Positions 8,992-20,380 of a stretch of DNA of 64,000 bases are shown here, one piece after another. Every line of letters begins with the position of its first letter. Position 1 is the first letter of the stretch. The notes beneath the pieces are model-generated. The model was not told the origin of the DNA, made no database searches, and worked only from the letters and a program-made list of their open reading frames with translations. Source of the DNA: an uncultured Clostridia bacterium (GTDB lineage Bacteria > Bacillota > Clostridia > UBA1381); NCBI GenBank assembly GCA_947591315.1, contig CANQDD010000005.1:1-64000 (forward strand). Reading direction: 5' to 3'. The translations under genes were made by a program, and so were the position numbers.

Positions 8992-10050
8992 AAGTTCTAT
9001 CAGTTCCTTCGGAGAGTGTGTAAGATTACGAGCCTTACCGTCCTCTATGGCGATAAGATCCTCTATTCTTACTCCCCCGAAGCCGTCTACATATATGCCA
9101 GGTTCAACGGTTATAACGTTGCCGTTTTCGAGCTTTGCATTGCAGCGCGGCGCGAACGACGGGCTTTCGTGTATCTCTATTCCGACGCTGTGACCGAGAC
9201 CGTGACCGAAATTGCCACCGTAACCCGCGTCCGCGATAATGCCGCGCGCAGCCTTGTCCACGTCGCTGCACACCGCGCCCGCGCATGCCGCGTCGATCGC
9301 GGCGGTCTGCGCTTTAAGCACAATATCGTATATTTCTTTTTGACGGTCGTTTGCCTTGCCGACAACGACCGTGCGCGTCATATCGGAGCAGTAGCCCTCA
9401 AAAACGCAGCCGAAATCGAGCGTCACGAGGTCACCTTGCTCGATCGTCTTGCCGCTCGCAACTCCGTGCGGCATCGCGCTTCTCGCGCCCGACGCGACAA
9501 TCGTGTCAAACGACAATGCGGACGCGCCGTTTCTTTTCATGAAAAATTCAAGCTCAAGCGCAATGTCGCGCTCAACAGCTCCCGCACGTATCATGCCGAG
9601 TACGTGCGAAAACGCCTCATCGCCTATTCTTTCGGCTTCGGATATGCGGCGGATTTCCTCACTGTCCTTGACGGCGCGCGCCTCGTCTATGACCTTCTGC
9701 TTCTCCACAAGCGCCTGATGATTGGCAAGCTTCGTCTTTAACCGCTTATGCTCGCTCACGCACATACGCTCGGACTCGTAGCCTATATAGTCGGCTGAAA
9801 TTTTTGAAAATATTTTTTCAAAGCCGTCCTTTATATCTATTACCTCGTATCCCCTCGCCTGCTCGCGCGCCTGAATCGTATAGCGCGAATCTGTTATTAT
9901 AAAGCGCGAGTCGTGCGATATTAAAAGGTACGCGTCGCCCGACGTAAAGCCGCTGTAGTAAAATATGTTCGGGTAGCTCGATATAAGCGCGGCTTCGTTG
10001 TCGTGCAGTCTTTCGCACAGTCTGTCAACTCTCTTGTTCACCTTCATCAT
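8989..10050 (-). CDS. M24 family Xaa-Pro peptidase
   Basis: Cytosolic dinuclear-metal aminopeptidase that removes N-terminal residues before proline. The N-terminal creatinase-like domain (about 1-125) precedes the pita-bread M24 domain. Metal ligands are visible: Asp in VTLDFG, Asp in CSDMTRT, His in GHGLGHSVG, Glu in TVEPGIY and Glu in GGVRIED. The 353-residue length fits the short PepP/YpdF group. Its ATG overlaps the aroQ stop by 4 bases, so it is translationally coupled and last in the operon. In other Firmicutes this gene often sits beside aroQ and efp; efp is not in this window. Confidence 0.92.
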   Translation of the reverse strand: MMKVNKRVDRLCERLHDNEAALISSYPNIFYYSGFTSGDAYLLISHDSRFIITDSRYTIQAREQARGYEVIDIKDGFEKIFSKISADYIGYESERMCVSEHKRLKTKLANHQALVEKQKVIDEARAVKDSEEIRRISEAERIGDEAFSHVLGMIRAGAVERDIALELEFFMKRNGASALSFDTIVASGARSAMPHGVASGKTIEQGDLVTLDFGCVFEGYCSDMTRTVVVGKANDRQKEIYDIVLKAQTAAIDAACAGAVCSDVDKAARGIIADAGYGGNFGHGLGHSVGIEIHESPSFAPRCNAKLENGNVITVEPGIYVDGFGGVRIEDLIAIEDGKARNLTHSPKELIEL

Positions 10051-10478
10051 TCCTTATCCGCAAGATATTCGAGCGCAAGCTCGTATCCCTTAAAGCCGAG
10101 ACCGCAGATCTGACCGTCACATTCGGGAGCGGTCACGCTCGTGTGGCGAAATTCCTCGCGCTTGTGTATGTTGGAGATATGCACCTCCACGGTCGGGATT
10201 TTAACCGAGCCGAGCGCGTCTCGTATCGCGTAGGAATAGTGAGTGTGCGCGCCGGGGTTCATTATGATGCCGTCGTACACGCCGAGAGCCGAATGTATTT
10301 TCTCGACAATTTCACCCTCGAAATTGCTTTGGTAAAAGTCAACTTGTACGCCGAGCTTCTTTGCCTTTTCCGTTACGAGCGATTTTAGGTCGCCGAGCGT
10401 GTTTTTGCCGTAAACATCGGGCTCGCGCACGCCGAGCATGTTCAAATTTACTCCGTTTATTACAAGATACTTTTTCAT
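10047..10478 (-). CDS. aroQ: Type II 3-dehydroquinate dehydratase
   Basis: Shikimate pathway enzyme, normally a dodecamer, converting 3-dehydroquinate to 3-dehydroshikimate. Recognised from [18 protein letters not shown] (containing the catalytic Tyr), [22 protein letters not shown] and [15 protein letters not shown] (the catalytic His). Length 143 is typical. It overlaps ispG by 4 bases and pepP by 4 bases, a tightly coupled trio. It is the only shikimate gene in the window. Confidence 0.95.
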   Translation of the reverse strand: MKKYLVINGVNLNMLGVREPDVYGKNTLGDLKSLVTEKAKKLGVQVDFYQSNFEGEIVEKIHSALGVYDGIIMNPGAHTHYSYAIRDALGSVKIPTVEVHISNIHKREEFRHTSVTAPECDGQICGLGFKGYELALEYLADKE

Positions 10479-11533
10479 ATCGTTTCCTCCAGTCTTTGAA
10501 TTTCGGACATAAGCTCGTCCACAATTTTATCCTCGGGTACTTTTCTTATAATCTCGCCCTTGCGGAATATAAGTCCTTCTCCCCTGCCTCCTGCAATTCC
10601 GATATCAGCTTCGCGCGCTTCGCCGGGGCCGTTTACCGCGCACCCCATAACGGCTATTTTAAGCGGTTTTTTTAAGTCTCGCGTTCGCTTTTCAACCTCG
10701 TTCGCTATCGGTATGAGGTCGATCTGCGTTCTGCCGCATGTCGGGCAGGAAATTATCTCCGCGTTCGTTCTGCGCAAGCCGAGTACCTTCTGTATATCGT
10801 AAGCGGCGTACACCTCCTCCACGGGATCGGCTGTAAGCGATACGCGCATTGTGTCGCCTATGCCTTCGGCTAAAAGCGCGCCGATACCGACAGCCGACTT
10901 GATCGTGCCGGAGCGGAGCGTTCCCGCCTCGGTAACGCCTATATGTAACGGTATATCGGTCATCTCGTCAAACAGCCTGTACGCTTCGAGCATTTTAGGC
11001 ACATCGGATACCTTTATGGACACTACTACGTCGTGAAAATCAAGCTCATCCAAAATGCGGACGTGCCCCATAGCGCTCTCGACAAGCGCGCGTGCTGTAA
11101 CGCCGCCATGCTTTTCGAGCAGATTTTTTTCGAGCGAGCCGCCGTTTACGCCTATGCGTATCGGCACGGCGCGCTCCTTCGCCATTTCAACGACCTGCCG
11201 CACCCTTTCGCGGTCGCCGATGTTGCCGGGGTTTATTCTGACCTTATCCGCGCCGTTTTTTATACATTCGAGCGCGAGACGGTAGTCAAAATGTATATCA
11301 ACAACGAGCGGTATGTGAATTTGCTTTTTTATCTCTTTGACCGCGTGTGCCGCCTCCATATCGGGCACGGCAACGCGTATGATCTCACACCCCGCGTTTT
11401 CAAGCTCCGCAATTTGATTTACCGTCGCCCTCACGTCGCGCGTGTCGGTGTTGCACATGGACTGTATCGCGATGGGGTTACCGCCGCCTATTTTAACGCC
11501 GCCGATATTGACCGTTCTCTTTTGTTTCCTCAT
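10475..11533 (-). CDS. ispG: 4-hydroxy-3-methylbut-2-enyl diphosphate synthase
   Basis: Iron-sulfur enzyme of the MEP isoprenoid pathway, converting MEcPP to HMBPP. The N terminus has [19 protein letters not shown], and the 4Fe-4S ligands are in SCPTCGRTQ and GCAVNGPGE. At 352 residues it is the compact bacterial form without the plant-type insert. It lies in one operon with dxr and uppS, so two MEP steps and the polyprenyl synthase are co-transcribed. Confidence 0.96.
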   Translation of the reverse strand: MRKQKRTVNIGGVKIGGGNPIAIQSMCNTDTRDVRATVNQIAELENAGCEIIRVAVPDMEAAHAVKEIKKQIHIPLVVDIHFDYRLALECIKNGADKVRINPGNIGDRERVRQVVEMAKERAVPIRIGVNGGSLEKNLLEKHGGVTARALVESAMGHVRILDELDFHDVVVSIKVSDVPKMLEAYRLFDEMTDIPLHIGVTEAGTLRSGTIKSAVGIGALLAEGIGDTMRVSLTADPVEEVYAAYDIQKVLGLRRTNAEIISCPTCGRTQIDLIPIANEVEKRTRDLKKPLKIAVMGCAVNGPGEAREADIGIAGGRGEGLIFRKGEIIRKVPEDKIVDELMSEIQRLEETI

Positions 11534-11535
11534 TT

Positions 11536-12693
11536 TTAACCTCCGAATAAGCTCATAACGTCCTTAAACGATATCACAATCACAAGCAGCAGCAAAAGCG
11601 CCATTCCGACGGCGTGTATAATGCCCTCCTTGTCGGGCGGCACTCGTCTGCGCGTAATCATCTCCCACAGCACGAACAATATTCTTCCGCCGTCGAGCGC
11701 GGGTATCGGCAGAAGGTTGAAGATGCCGAGGTTTATTGTGAGCAGCGCGATAAGGTTCAGCACGTCGAGCCAGCTTCTGCTGCCGGAATGCACGGCTGTG
11801 TTCACCTCGCGGACGATACCGACAGGCCCCGACACCTCGTGTATGCCGATTTTACCCGTGATGATTTGCCAGAACGACTGGTACACGAGCTTTACGACGA
11901 ATTTTGTTTCGTTCCACGCCTCGCCCCAGACGTTAAAGGCGTTTATTTCCTTCGGCTGCGGCGTGAAGCCGATTATATAGCGCGTTATCGTTTTTGTCGT
12001 GCCCAAAAGCGAGTCGTCCTTCGGATTATCCTCGGAGTACGGCACAAAATAGCTCTCACTCTCCGTGCCGTTTATCCTGACGTCTACGTTTACGCCGTCG
12101 TCGGTGTAGCTCTGGTCAATAATCTGCTCCGTCGGCTTAAATTCAAACTCGTGCGTTTCGCTTCCGCGCTTTACTTTAATTGTGGCGTACTCGTCCCTGC
12201 GGAAATTTTGAGTGTAGAGCGTGATGTCGTTGTAGCAGCTTACGCCCTTGCCGTTTATCGCAACGATTTTGTCGCCCGCCATCATGCCGCTTTGCTCGAC
12301 GTAGCTTCCCGGCACGACCGACTGCGCAACGTTTGTTGCCACGGGCGATATTGCGGGTACTATGAACATAAACAGCATAAATCCGAGTATTATGTTGAAT
12401 ATGCCGCCCGCCAAAAGCACCAAAAGTCTTTTCCACGGCTTTTGGTTCACAAAGGATCTCTCGTCCCGTGTGTCCTCGTCCTCGCCGTCGTCGAATTTGC
12501 AGTAGCCGCCGAGCGGAAGAAGACGCAGAGAATACTGCGTTTCACCCTTCTGCTTCTTGAATATCAAGGGACCCGCGCCTACGGAAAACTCATCGACCCT
12601 GAATTTAAGAGCCTTAGCAACTATAAAATGACCGAATTCGTGAAACGAAATCAGCACAAGAAACATTATGACGGATACAATCGCCGTTACCAC
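11536..12693 (-). CDS. rseP: Site-2 (RIP) membrane metalloprotease
   Basis: Intramembrane zinc protease that cleaves membrane-bound regulators. TM1 carries HEFGH, and the C-terminal half carries [12 protein letters not shown], whose Asp is the third ligand. A PDZ domain lies between (about 125-200: [20 protein letters not shown]). Length 385 fits the RseP/RasP family of the dxr-rseP cluster, as in B. subtilis rasP. It is distinct from sporulation SpoIVFB, which has a different domain plan. Substrate not determinable; anti-sigma factors are typical. Symbol by homology (rasP in Bacillus). Confidence 0.93.
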   Translation of the reverse strand: MVTAIVSVIMFLVLISFHEFGHFIVAKALKFRVDEFSVGAGPLIFKKQKGETQYSLRLLPLGGYCKFDDGEDEDTRDERSFVNQKPWKRLLVLLAGGIFNIILGFMLFMFIVPAISPVATNVAQSVVPGSYVEQSGMMAGDKIVAINGKGVSCYNDITLYTQNFRRDEYATIKVKRGSETHEFEFKPTEQIIDQSYTDDGVNVDVRINGTESESYFVPYSEDNPKDDSLLGTTKTITRYIIGFTPQPKEINAFNVWGEAWNETKFVVKLVYQSFWQIITGKIGIHEVSGPVGIVREVNTAVHSGSRSWLDVLNLIALLTINLGIFNLLPIPALDGGRILFVLWEMITRRRVPPDKEGIIHAVGMALLLLLVIVISFKDVMSLFGG

Positions 12694-12710
12694 AAAAAAG
12701 CCTCCCGTAT

Positions 12711-13856
12711 TTACATACTGTATACAATTTCCTTCGCCGCTCTGTCCGTTTCAAGAATGTCGTCAAGCGAGGGATCTTCTATGTTTTTGATATTATCCAT
12801 AGCATTTGCTATCGCGTCCGATATGCCGAGGTAAGAGAGCCTGCCGTTCATAAACATATCGACAGCCGCCTCGTCCGCGCTGTTAAAGACCGCCGGCATA
12901 ACGCCGCCCGCCTTCATCGCGCCGTACGCGAGCTTTAGAGCGAAAAACGTTTCCGTATCGGGTTCTTCAAACGTCAAATCGCGGTACGAGAAAAGGTCAA
13001 GCTCGTTGCCGCTCATCGGCAGCCGGTTCGGGTACGTGAGCGCGTACTGTATCGGCAGCTTCATGTCCGGCACACCAAGCTGCGCTATTACGGCGTTGTC
13101 GCAGAACTCCACAGCCGAATGTACAACGCTCTGTCTGTGAACGAGCACCTTTATATTCTCCGTGCCGAACAGCCACCGCGCCTCCATGACCTCCAGCCCT
13201 TTATTCACGAGCGTTGAGGAGTCTATCGTCACCTTCGCGCCCATGTCCCAGTTGGGGTGCTTTAACGCGTCCGCGGGCGTTACTCTCGTAAGCTCCGCTC
13301 TTTTTTTGCCGAAGAACGGGCCGCCCGACGCGGTGAGCAGTATGCGCTTTATCTCACGCCTGTCGCGGCAGCATTCGAGCGACTGAAAAATCGCGCTGTG
13401 TTCGCTGTCTACCGGCAGCAGCTTTACGCCGTGTTCACGCGCGAGACGCGTAACTATATGACCGCCCGTAACGAGCGTCTCCTTATTCGCGAGGGCAATG
13501 TTCTTCCCTGTCTTTATCGCCTCAATCGTCGGCAAAAGACCCGATATGCCCACAACAGCCGTAACGACCGTTTGAGCGCCGCCGACTGTCGCGGCTTCCG
13601 TCAGTCCGTCTTCACCTGATACTACCTTGATATCGGTGTCCGCGAGCTTTATTTTAAGTTCCTTTGCCTTATCCCCGTCCGTAACGCACACAAGACGCGG
13701 CTTAAACTCGCGCGCCTGCTTTTCGAGGAGCGCGATATTTTTTCTCGCCGTCATTGCCTCGACCTTTATGCCCCTGTACTCGCGCGCTATTTCAAGCGTT
13801 TGAGTGCCTATTGAGCCGGTGGAGCCGAGCAATGATATTTTATGCTCAAATTCCAT
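12711..13856 (-). CDS. dxr: 1-deoxy-D-xylulose 5-phosphate reductoisomerase
   Basis: First committed MEP pathway enzyme, NADPH- and divalent-metal-dependent. Diagnostic segments are the N-terminal Rossmann ISLLGSTGSIGTQTLE, IALANKETLVTGG, LLPVDSEHSAIFQ and LLTASGGPFF. Length 381 is normal. It lies between cdsA (29-base gap) and rseP (17-base gap), the arrangement common in Firmicutes. Confidence 0.96.
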   Translation of the reverse strand: MEFEHKISLLGSTGSIGTQTLEIAREYRGIKVEAMTARKNIALLEKQAREFKPRLVCVTDGDKAKELKIKLADTDIKVVSGEDGLTEAATVGGAQTVVTAVVGISGLLPTIEAIKTGKNIALANKETLVTGGHIVTRLAREHGVKLLPVDSEHSAIFQSLECCRDRREIKRILLTASGGPFFGKKRAELTRVTPADALKHPNWDMGAKVTIDSSTLVNKGLEVMEARWLFGTENIKVLVHRQSVVHSAVEFCDNAVIAQLGVPDMKLPIQYALTYPNRLPMSGNELDLFSYRDLTFEEPDTETFFALKLAYGAMKAGGVMPAVFNSADEAAVDMFMNGRLSYLGISDAIANAMDNIKNIEDPSLDDILETDRAAKEIVYSM

Positions 13857-13885
13857 ATTATATAACCCCGTATACCGTCATTTGT

Positions 13886-14737
13886 TTATGCCACGGAAAG
13901 TATCGCGGCAAGTATGCCGAACACAAACGGCGCGATAAACATAACGCTGTCAAATCTGTCCATAAAACCGCCGTGTCCCGGGAAGAACGTGCCGAAATCC
14001 TTAACGCCCGTATCTCTCTTTATCGCCGACGCGACAAGGTCGCCGATCTGACCGAACAGTGAGCCGACAACGCCTGTAAGCGCGCCTACGGCGAGCCACG
14101 GCACATCAAGACCTAAAGCGTTGTTTAAGATGAAAAGGTACAGCGTGCATATAAAAGCCGCGCCGACAATGCCGCCGACAGCGCCCTCGACCGTCTTGTT
14201 GGGGCTTACGTGCGGTATGAGCTTATGCTTGCCGATAAACCGTCCCGTGAGGTACGCGAACGAGTCCGACGACCACGCGCACAGGAACACAAGCATCATG
14301 TAGCCGTTGCCGAAATATTTCTTCGACAGCATGATACACGCCATTGAAACCGTGACGTACATGGTGAGGAACGCGTTTGAAAGCACTTCCCTGTAATTCC
14401 ACCGTCCGTGCAGCGCCACAACGAGAACCATATTTATAAATATAATGAGTATCGCAGCCATCGCGCAAAGCTCCGCCGTCGTGTGGAAGTTATAGCCGAT
14501 AACGAACGGAACGCCGGCAGCCATAAGTATAGCCGAACATATAAAGCCCGTCACGCGCATTGCCTTTGACGCTTTCGACGCCGCGTAACATTCATGTAGC
14601 ATTAAAAGTATTACCGCGGCGATCGCGGCGGCAAACACAATATCGCCGACCAACTGACCAAAGAAAATTTCCGGCAGGAACAGCAGCGCGAAAAACAGCA
14701 GCAGCGCCGCCACAGAAGTTATCACTCTCGTTTTCAT
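13886..14737 (-). CDS. cdsA: Phosphatidate cytidylyltransferase
   Basis: Integral membrane enzyme making CDP-diacylglycerol from phosphatidate and CTP. The family signature is at the C terminus: SAIKRDTGVKDFGTFFPGHG followed by GFMDRFDSVMF. About eight hydrophobic segments precede and include it, and 283 residues is usual. It starts 3 bases after the uppS stop, so the two are coupled. Confidence 0.95.
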   Translation of the reverse strand: MKTRVITSVAALLLFFALLFLPEIFFGQLVGDIVFAAAIAAVILLMLHECYAASKASKAMRVTGFICSAILMAAGVPFVIGYNFHTTAELCAMAAILIIFINMVLVVALHGRWNYREVLSNAFLTMYVTVSMACIMLSKKYFGNGYMMLVFLCAWSSDSFAYLTGRFIGKHKLIPHVSPNKTVEGAVGGIVGAAFICTLYLFILNNALGLDVPWLAVGALTGVVGSLFGQIGDLVASAIKRDTGVKDFGTFFPGHGGFMDRFDSVMFIAPFVFGILAAILSVA

Positions 14738-14740
14738 TCG

Positions 14741-15478
14741 TCATATCCCCCCAAATCTTCTTCCTCTTTGTCCAAACTCACTGACGGCATGTCTGAAATC
14801 AGACGGCTTGAAGTCGGGCCACAGCTTATCGGTGAACCACATTTCCGCGTAGCTTACCTGCCACAGCATGAAATTTGAAAGCCGCATTTCGCCGCTCGTT
14901 CGTATAAGTAGGTCCACGTCGGGCTGACCGCTCGTGTAGAGCCTGCCGTCAACGGTTTTCTCGTCAATATCGCCCGCATCGAGCGCGCCGTTTTGCACGT
15001 CGGCGCATATCTCTCTCACGGCATGAGCTATTTCCTCTCGTCCGCCGTAGTTTAAGGCTATGTTTAATATAGTCCCGGTGTTATGTTCGGTCAGCTTTTC
15101 CGTCTTTATAATCTGCTCCTGTATTTCTTCGCTAAGCTCCGCGCGCGAACCGATAACGCGTATTACCGTGTTGTCACCCGCGAGGTTTTTCTCCGCGTTT
15201 TTGAGGTAGTCGAGAAGCAGAGACATCAGGTATTTTACCTCGTCCGCCGGTCTTTTCCAGTTCTCTGTCGAGAACGCGTACACCGTCACATATTCTATAC
15301 CGAGCTTATTCGCCTCGGTAACTATTTTTTTCAGCGTCTCCGCGCCCGCGCTGTGACCTGCGCTGCGCGGCAGTCCTCTTTTTTTTGCCCACCTGCCGTT
15401 GCCGTCCATGATTATACCGACATGGCGCGGCAGATGTTTCGGCTCCGCGCCGATTTTTTCTTTACGCTTAAACAGCAT
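14741..15478 (-). CDS. uppS: Isoprenyl (undecaprenyl) diphosphate synthase
   Basis: cis-Prenyltransferase that makes the C55 carrier lipid for peptidoglycan and wall glycans. Recognised from HVGIIMDGNGRWAKKRGL (catalytic Asp), VTVYAFSTENWKRP and DLLIRTSGEMRLSNFMLW. The 245-residue length is typical. It follows frr after a 72-base gap that contains a strong hairpin, so levels could be partly uncoupled from pyrH-frr. Confidence 0.96.
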   Translation of the reverse strand: MLFKRKEKIGAEPKHLPRHVGIIMDGNGRWAKKRGLPRSAGHSAGAETLKKIVTEANKLGIEYVTVYAFSTENWKRPADEVKYLMSLLLDYLKNAEKNLAGDNTVIRVIGSRAELSEEIQEQIIKTEKLTEHNTGTILNIALNYGGREEIAHAVREICADVQNGALDAGDIDEKTVDGRLYTSGQPDVDLLIRTSGEMRLSNFMLWQVSYAEMWFTDKLWPDFKPSDFRHAVSEFGQRGRRFGGI

Positions 15479-15512
15479 TTTCTATCCCTTTCGGAGTTTT
15501 ATTTTTGATATT

Positions 15513-15544
15513 AAAACGCGGGGGCGGATAATATCCGCCCGCGC
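15513..15544 (-). terminator. Terminator-like hairpin inside the pyrH operon (frr/uppS gap)
   Basis: Arms GGGCGGATA and TATCCGCCC form a long stem, and on the minus strand GTTTTAATATC follows. It is either a partial terminator or an mRNA-processing hairpin. The next ORF begins 35 bases downstream with no separate promoter visible. Confidence 0.5.
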
Positions 15545-15550
15545 AACGTC

Positions 15551-16102
15551 TTATACTTCCATTATTTCCTTTTCCTTCGCGGCGCAGATCGAGTCGATCT
15601 CCTTGACGTATTTGTCGGTCAGGTTCTGCACGTCCTTTTCCGCGCCCTTAACGTCGTCCTCAGTCATTTCGCCGTCCTTTTTCTGCTTCTTAAATTCCTC
15701 CAAAGCGTCGCGGCGAATGTTTCTTATCTGTATCTTAGCTTCCTCGGTGTACTTCTTGACCGTTTTCACAAGCTCTTTTCTTCTCTCCTCCGTGAGCGGC
15801 GGGAAGTTGAGACGTATAACCTTGCCGTCGTTCTGCGGCGATATGCCGAGGTCGGAAGCGTTTATAGCCTTCTCAATCTCCTTTAACACTGTCACGTCCC
15901 ACGGCTGAATTACGAGCAGTCTCGGCTCCGGCGATGAAATCGAGCCTACCTGCTGTATCGGCGTCATTGTGCCGTAGTAGTCGATTGCGACCTTGTCGAG
16001 TACCTGCGCGTTCGCGCGTCCTGCGCGGATCGTTTTAAGCTCCGACGCGTACGCGTCGATTCTCTTTTCCATTTTACTTTCTATTTCGGGATATTTAGCC
16101 AT
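15551..16102 (-). CDS. frr: Ribosome recycling factor
   Basis: Splits post-termination ribosomes together with EF-G. All of the 183 residues fit the family: three-helix-bundle ends ([21 protein letters not shown] and [22 protein letters not shown]) and the central [13 protein letters not shown]. It follows pyrH by 27 bases. The usual upstream rpsB-tsf pair is not in this window; GH105 occupies that side. Confidence 0.97.
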   Translation of the reverse strand: MAKYPEIESKMEKRIDAYASELKTIRAGRANAQVLDKVAIDYYGTMTPIQQVGSISSPEPRLLVIQPWDVTVLKEIEKAINASDLGISPQNDGKVIRLNFPPLTEERRKELVKTVKKYTEEAKIQIRNIRRDALEEFKKQKKDGEMTEDDVKGAEKDVQNLTDKYVKEIDSICAAKEKEIMEV

Positions 16103-16129
16103 TTTCGTGTCCTCCTTTATATTTATGTA

Positions 16130-16849
16130 TTAAAGCTTTCCGTCCTTGTTTACAAGAGTACCTATCCTGTCGCCCTTAACGGCTCTTACGATATTGGTTG
16201 GATCGTTAAGTCCGAATACGAGAATGGGCAGATTGTTGTCACGGCACAGCGACGCCGCTGTCGAGTCCATAACGCCGAGATTTTTTGAAAGTATATCGCT
16301 GAACGACAGCGCGTCATACTTCCTTGCGTTCGGATTTATATTGGGATCGCTGTCGTAAACCGCGTCGACCTTCTTCGCGAGCAGTATCACGTCCGCCTCC
16401 GTTTCGACGGCTCTCAATGCCGCGGCGGTATCGGTCGACATGAACGGATTGCCCGTGCCGCAGCCGAATATAACTACTCTGCCCTTGTCGAGATGTCTTA
16501 TCGCCTTGCCTCTTATGTATGGCTCGGCAACCTGACGCATTTCTATTGCGGTCTGCACTCTTGTCGGCACTTCAAGGTTCTCAAGCGCGCTGCACAGCGC
16601 GAGCGCGTTTATTGCCGTCGCGAGCATTCCCATGTGGTCGGCGCGCGTTCTGTCCATATTTTCGCCGCTTCTGCCGCGCCATATATTTCCGCCGCCGACA
16701 ACGATGGAAACCTGCACGCCCATATCCGTTATCTTCTTTATATTCTCGCTTATGCTTGAAATGGTCGGCTCGTCAAGTCCGAACCCGTTTTTACCCGCAA
16801 GCGCCTCGCCGCTTATTTTAAGCAGCACTCTTTTGTATTTTGCTTTCAT
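16130..16849 (-). CDS. pyrH: UMP kinase
   Basis: Hexameric bacterial UMP kinase of the amino-acid-kinase fold, phosphorylating UMP to UDP. N-terminal [13 protein letters not shown], the substrate loop [10 protein letters not shown] and [18 protein letters not shown] are characteristic. 239 residues is normal. First gene of the nine-gene operon, driven by the promoter at 16898-16926. The 48-base leader shows no recognised riboswitch. Confidence 0.97.
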   Translation of the reverse strand: MKAKYKRVLLKISGEALAGKNGFGLDEPTISSISENIKKITDMGVQVSIVVGGGNIWRGRSGENMDRTRADHMGMLATAINALALCSALENLEVPTRVQTAIEMRQVAEPYIRGKAIRHLDKGRVVIFGCGTGNPFMSTDTAAALRAVETEADVILLAKKVDAVYDSDPNINPNARKYDALSFSDILSKNLGVMDSTAASLCRDNNLPILVFGLNDPTNIVRAVKGDRIGTLVNKDGKL

Positions 16850-16897
16850 ACGCGTATTCTCCCTTCGTTAAGAGACCGTTTATTGTCTATTATATCC

Positions 16898-16926
16898 ATT
16901 ATACACGAATATAAGGCTTTTTTCAA
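16898..16926 (-). promoter_or_regulatory. SigA promoter of the pyrH operon
   Basis: Minus strand TTGAAA, 17 bases, TATAAT, about 48 bases before the pyrH start. Confidence 0.7.
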
Positions 16927-16950
16927 TACATATTTTACCGAGATCAAAAA

Positions 16951-18048
16951 TTATTCGCCGCGCGCGGTCATAAACTTATAAACCTCGGTACACATCATAA
17001 TAAACGCTCCCGCTCCGTGAAGGTCGTTCGCGACGGTCGGGCGGTAGAAATAGTAGTCCTCGCGTCCCACGCCCGTGCCGACGCACACGCCGGTAACGCT
17101 CAGCTTATTGCCGTCGCTCTCCGTCTTTGAAAGCGCGCCGTTGTAGCCCGCGATAATCATATCGTCGTATTCCTCGCCTATCACGCCGTTGTTGCGGAAC
17201 TTCGCCGCCGCGTATGTTATGAGCGACGTGGCGGACGTTTCAAGCCAGTTGCGCGGGTCGTTCACCTTGTCAAGCACCTGGTACCACATACCCGTTTCCT
17301 TGTCCTGATACGTCTTCAAAACGTCCAGAAGCTCCTTGCCTATTTTTACGGATAATGCGTACAATTCGCTGTCCTTCGGCGCGAGCGACGTAAACTCTGA
17401 CAGAGCCACTACGTACCAGCTCATTGCGCGTCCCCAGTGAACCTTAATAAGTCCCGTCTCACGGTCGGCGAAAATATGCTGATGCGTGTCGTCCCACATG
17501 TGGTAGAGCAGTCCCGTTTCGGGGTTCGTCATGTTCTCGCGTATCAGCTTTACCTGCGTGCAGATCTTGTCGTACATATACGGCACGTTAAACTTGTTCG
17601 CGTACATGGCGGTAAAAAATCCCATCATATACATCGTGTCGAGCCACATCTGATTTTTGTTGCGGTACTTGTGCCACACTCCGCCCTTGGCGTTGGTGGG
17701 CCACTTTTCAACCGCGTCAAACATTCTGTCGAGCATCTTCTTATACTTCAGATAACCCGTTGACTCGAACAGATTAAAGAGCAAAACGCCCGGCTGAATG
17801 TCGTCAAACTCCGTAAGGTCGGCGCTCGAGCTGTTGCCGTCCTCGTCGATATGCTTGTCGACCCATTCGCGTATGTACGTTCTGTACTTTTCCTCGTGTG
17901 ACAGGTGGTAGATTTTTTCAACACCCGTCAAAAATACGCCCTGGTGATAGTGGAACCGGTCGGCGGGCGGCAGCGTGTCGGGCGTGTAGTCCCCCATAAC
18001 GCTGTCGGCGCACATTTTCGCGTAATCCAATGCGGTAGGATTAGCCAT
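16951..18048 (-). CDS. GH105-type unsaturated rhamnogalacturonyl hydrolase
   Basis: Predicted cytosolic enzyme (no signal peptide) that removes the unsaturated galacturonyl residue from rhamnogalacturonan-I oligosaccharides left by lyases such as PL11. It has the alpha/alpha-barrel pattern of GH88/GH105: DDIQPGVLLFNLFESTG, MWLDTMYMMGFFTAMYA, IKVHWGRAMSWYVVALSEF and WLETSATSLITYAAAKF. Length 365 fits YteR-like enzymes. It starts 39 bases downstream of tgt without a clear promoter and may be read from the queA promoter. It fits functionally with the PL11 lyase at 25.4 kb. A GH88 substrate is the main alternative. Confidence 0.87.
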   Translation of the reverse strand: MANPTALDYAKMCADSVMGDYTPDTLPPADRFHYHQGVFLTGVEKIYHLSHEEKYRTYIREWVDKHIDEDGNSSSADLTEFDDIQPGVLLFNLFESTGYLKYKKMLDRMFDAVEKWPTNAKGGVWHKYRNKNQMWLDTMYMMGFFTAMYANKFNVPYMYDKICTQVKLIRENMTNPETGLLYHMWDDTHQHIFADRETGLIKVHWGRAMSWYVVALSEFTSLAPKDSELYALSVKIGKELLDVLKTYQDKETGMWYQVLDKVNDPRNWLETSATSLITYAAAKFRNNGVIGEEYDDMIIAGYNGALSKTESDGNKLSVTGVCVGTGVGREDYYFYRPTVANDLHGAGAFIMMCTEVYKFMTARGE

Positions 18049-18087
18049 GATACATCATCCTTTCTTTTTATATTAAATCATATTTTT

Positions 18088-19248
<1,161 letters not shown>

Positions 19249-20274
19249 CTATTTAATGAACATCGCATCGCCGAATGAGAAAAAGCGGTACTTTTCCTTA
19301 ACCGCCTCGGCGTATGCGTTAAGCACGTTCTCCCTGCCCGCGAGCGCGCTCACAAGCATTATGAGCGTCGATTCGGGAAGGTGGAAGTTTGTTATAAGCG
19401 CGTCAATGACGTGAAATTCACTTCCGGGGCTTATGAATATATCCGTCCAGCCCGTCGCGCCTTTAAGCGGCAAGCCGTTCATGCCCGCAGTTTCAAGCAC
19501 GCGCGTAGCCGTCGTACCGACCGAGATCACACGTCCGCCGTTTTCCTTCGTCCTGTTCACAAGCTCGGCGGTTTCGTCGGGCAGAACGTAAAACTCGGAG
19601 TGCATTTTGTGATCCTTTATATCCTCCGCCTTTACGGGGCGAAATGTACCCAAACCTACGTGCAGCGTCACAAAGCCGATATTTACGCCCTTTTCTTCAA
19701 TTTTACCGAGAAGTTCCGGCGTAAAGTGCAGTCCCGCCGTAGGCGCTGCGGCGCTGCCGCTGTTTTTCGCGTACACCGTCTGGTATCTGTCCTTGTCCTC
19801 CAGCTTTTTCGTTATGTACGGCGGAAGCGGCATTTCGCCGAGACGGTCAAGAACCTCCTCGAACACTCCCTCGTACTCAAATTTCACAAGGCGGTTGCCC
19901 TCGTTTACAATGTCAATTATCTCCGCGCGAAGCTCACCGTTGCCGAATACGAATCTCGCGCCCGGCTTTGCCTTGCGCCCGGGCTTTAATATTACCTCCC
20001 ACACGTCGAGAGAGCGTTTCGTAAGCAGCAGAAACTCTATCGCTCCGCCCGTGCCCTCCTTAACGCCGTGCAGTCTCGCGGGTATAACCTTTGTATCGTT
20101 TAATATGAGCGTATCGCCCGCGTTGATGTAATCAATTATATCATAAAAATGTCTATGCTCCGTTTTTCCGCTGTCCTTGTCGAGAACCATAAGCCTCGAC
20201 GCGCTCCTGTCACTTATCGGCTCCTGTGCGATAAGCTCCTTTGGAAGCTCGTAGTAAAAATCCTTTGTTTTCAA
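19249..20274 (-). CDS. queA: S-adenosylmethionine:tRNA ribosyltransferase-isomerase
   Basis: Builds epoxyqueuosine on preQ1-tRNA using the ribosyl part of SAM. Segments [43 protein letters not shown] and [20 protein letters not shown] are family hallmarks. The track ORF is far too long at its N terminus. The TTG at 20274 ([10 protein letters not shown]) is preceded by GAGGT at 7 bases and gives 341 residues, the normal length; the upstream extension would read through the promoter. Co-transcribed with tgt. Confidence 0.95.
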   Translation of the reverse strand: MKTKDFYYELPKELIAQEPISDRSASRLMVLDKDSGKTEHRHFYDIIDYINAGDTLILNDTKVIPARLHGVKEGTGGAIEFLLLTKRSLDVWEVILKPGRKAKPGARFVFGNGELRAEIIDIVNEGNRLVKFEYEGVFEEVLDRLGEMPLPPYITKKLEDKDRYQTVYAKNSGSAAAPTAGLHFTPELLGKIEEKGVNIGFVTLHVGLGTFRPVKAEDIKDHKMHSEFYVLPDETAELVNRTKENGGRVISVGTTATRVLETAGMNGLPLKGATGWTDIFISPGSEFHVIDALITNFHLPESTLIMLVSALAGRENVLNAYAEAVKEKYRFFSFGDAMFIK

Positions 20275-20305
20275 TATGCGTACCTCATTATGACTTATTT
20301 GTATT

Positions 20306-20334
20306 ATTATAGCAAAAAATACGCCGCGTTGCAA
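20306..20334 (-). promoter_or_regulatory. SigA promoter of queA-tgt
   Basis: Minus strand TTGCAA, 17 bases, TATAAT with extended -10 TGC, about 25 bases before the TTG start. No preQ1 riboswitch fits in the short leader. Confidence 0.65.
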
Positions 20335-20345
20335 GTAGAAAATAT

Positions 20346-20373
20346 TAAAAACCTCCCGCATGAAAGCGGGAGG
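20346..20373 (-). terminator. Terminator of the small ORF upstream of queA
   Basis: CCTCCCGC-TTTCAT-GCGGGAGG followed by TTTTTAATA on the minus strand, 8 bases after the stop of the 65-codon ORF. It separates that gene from queA. Confidence 0.8.
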
Positions 20374-20380
20374 TCTCGTA

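Noticed and set aside
20275-20305. Possible preQ1 riboswitch before queA
   Set aside because: Leader of about 25 bases is too short for the aptamer plus expression platform.
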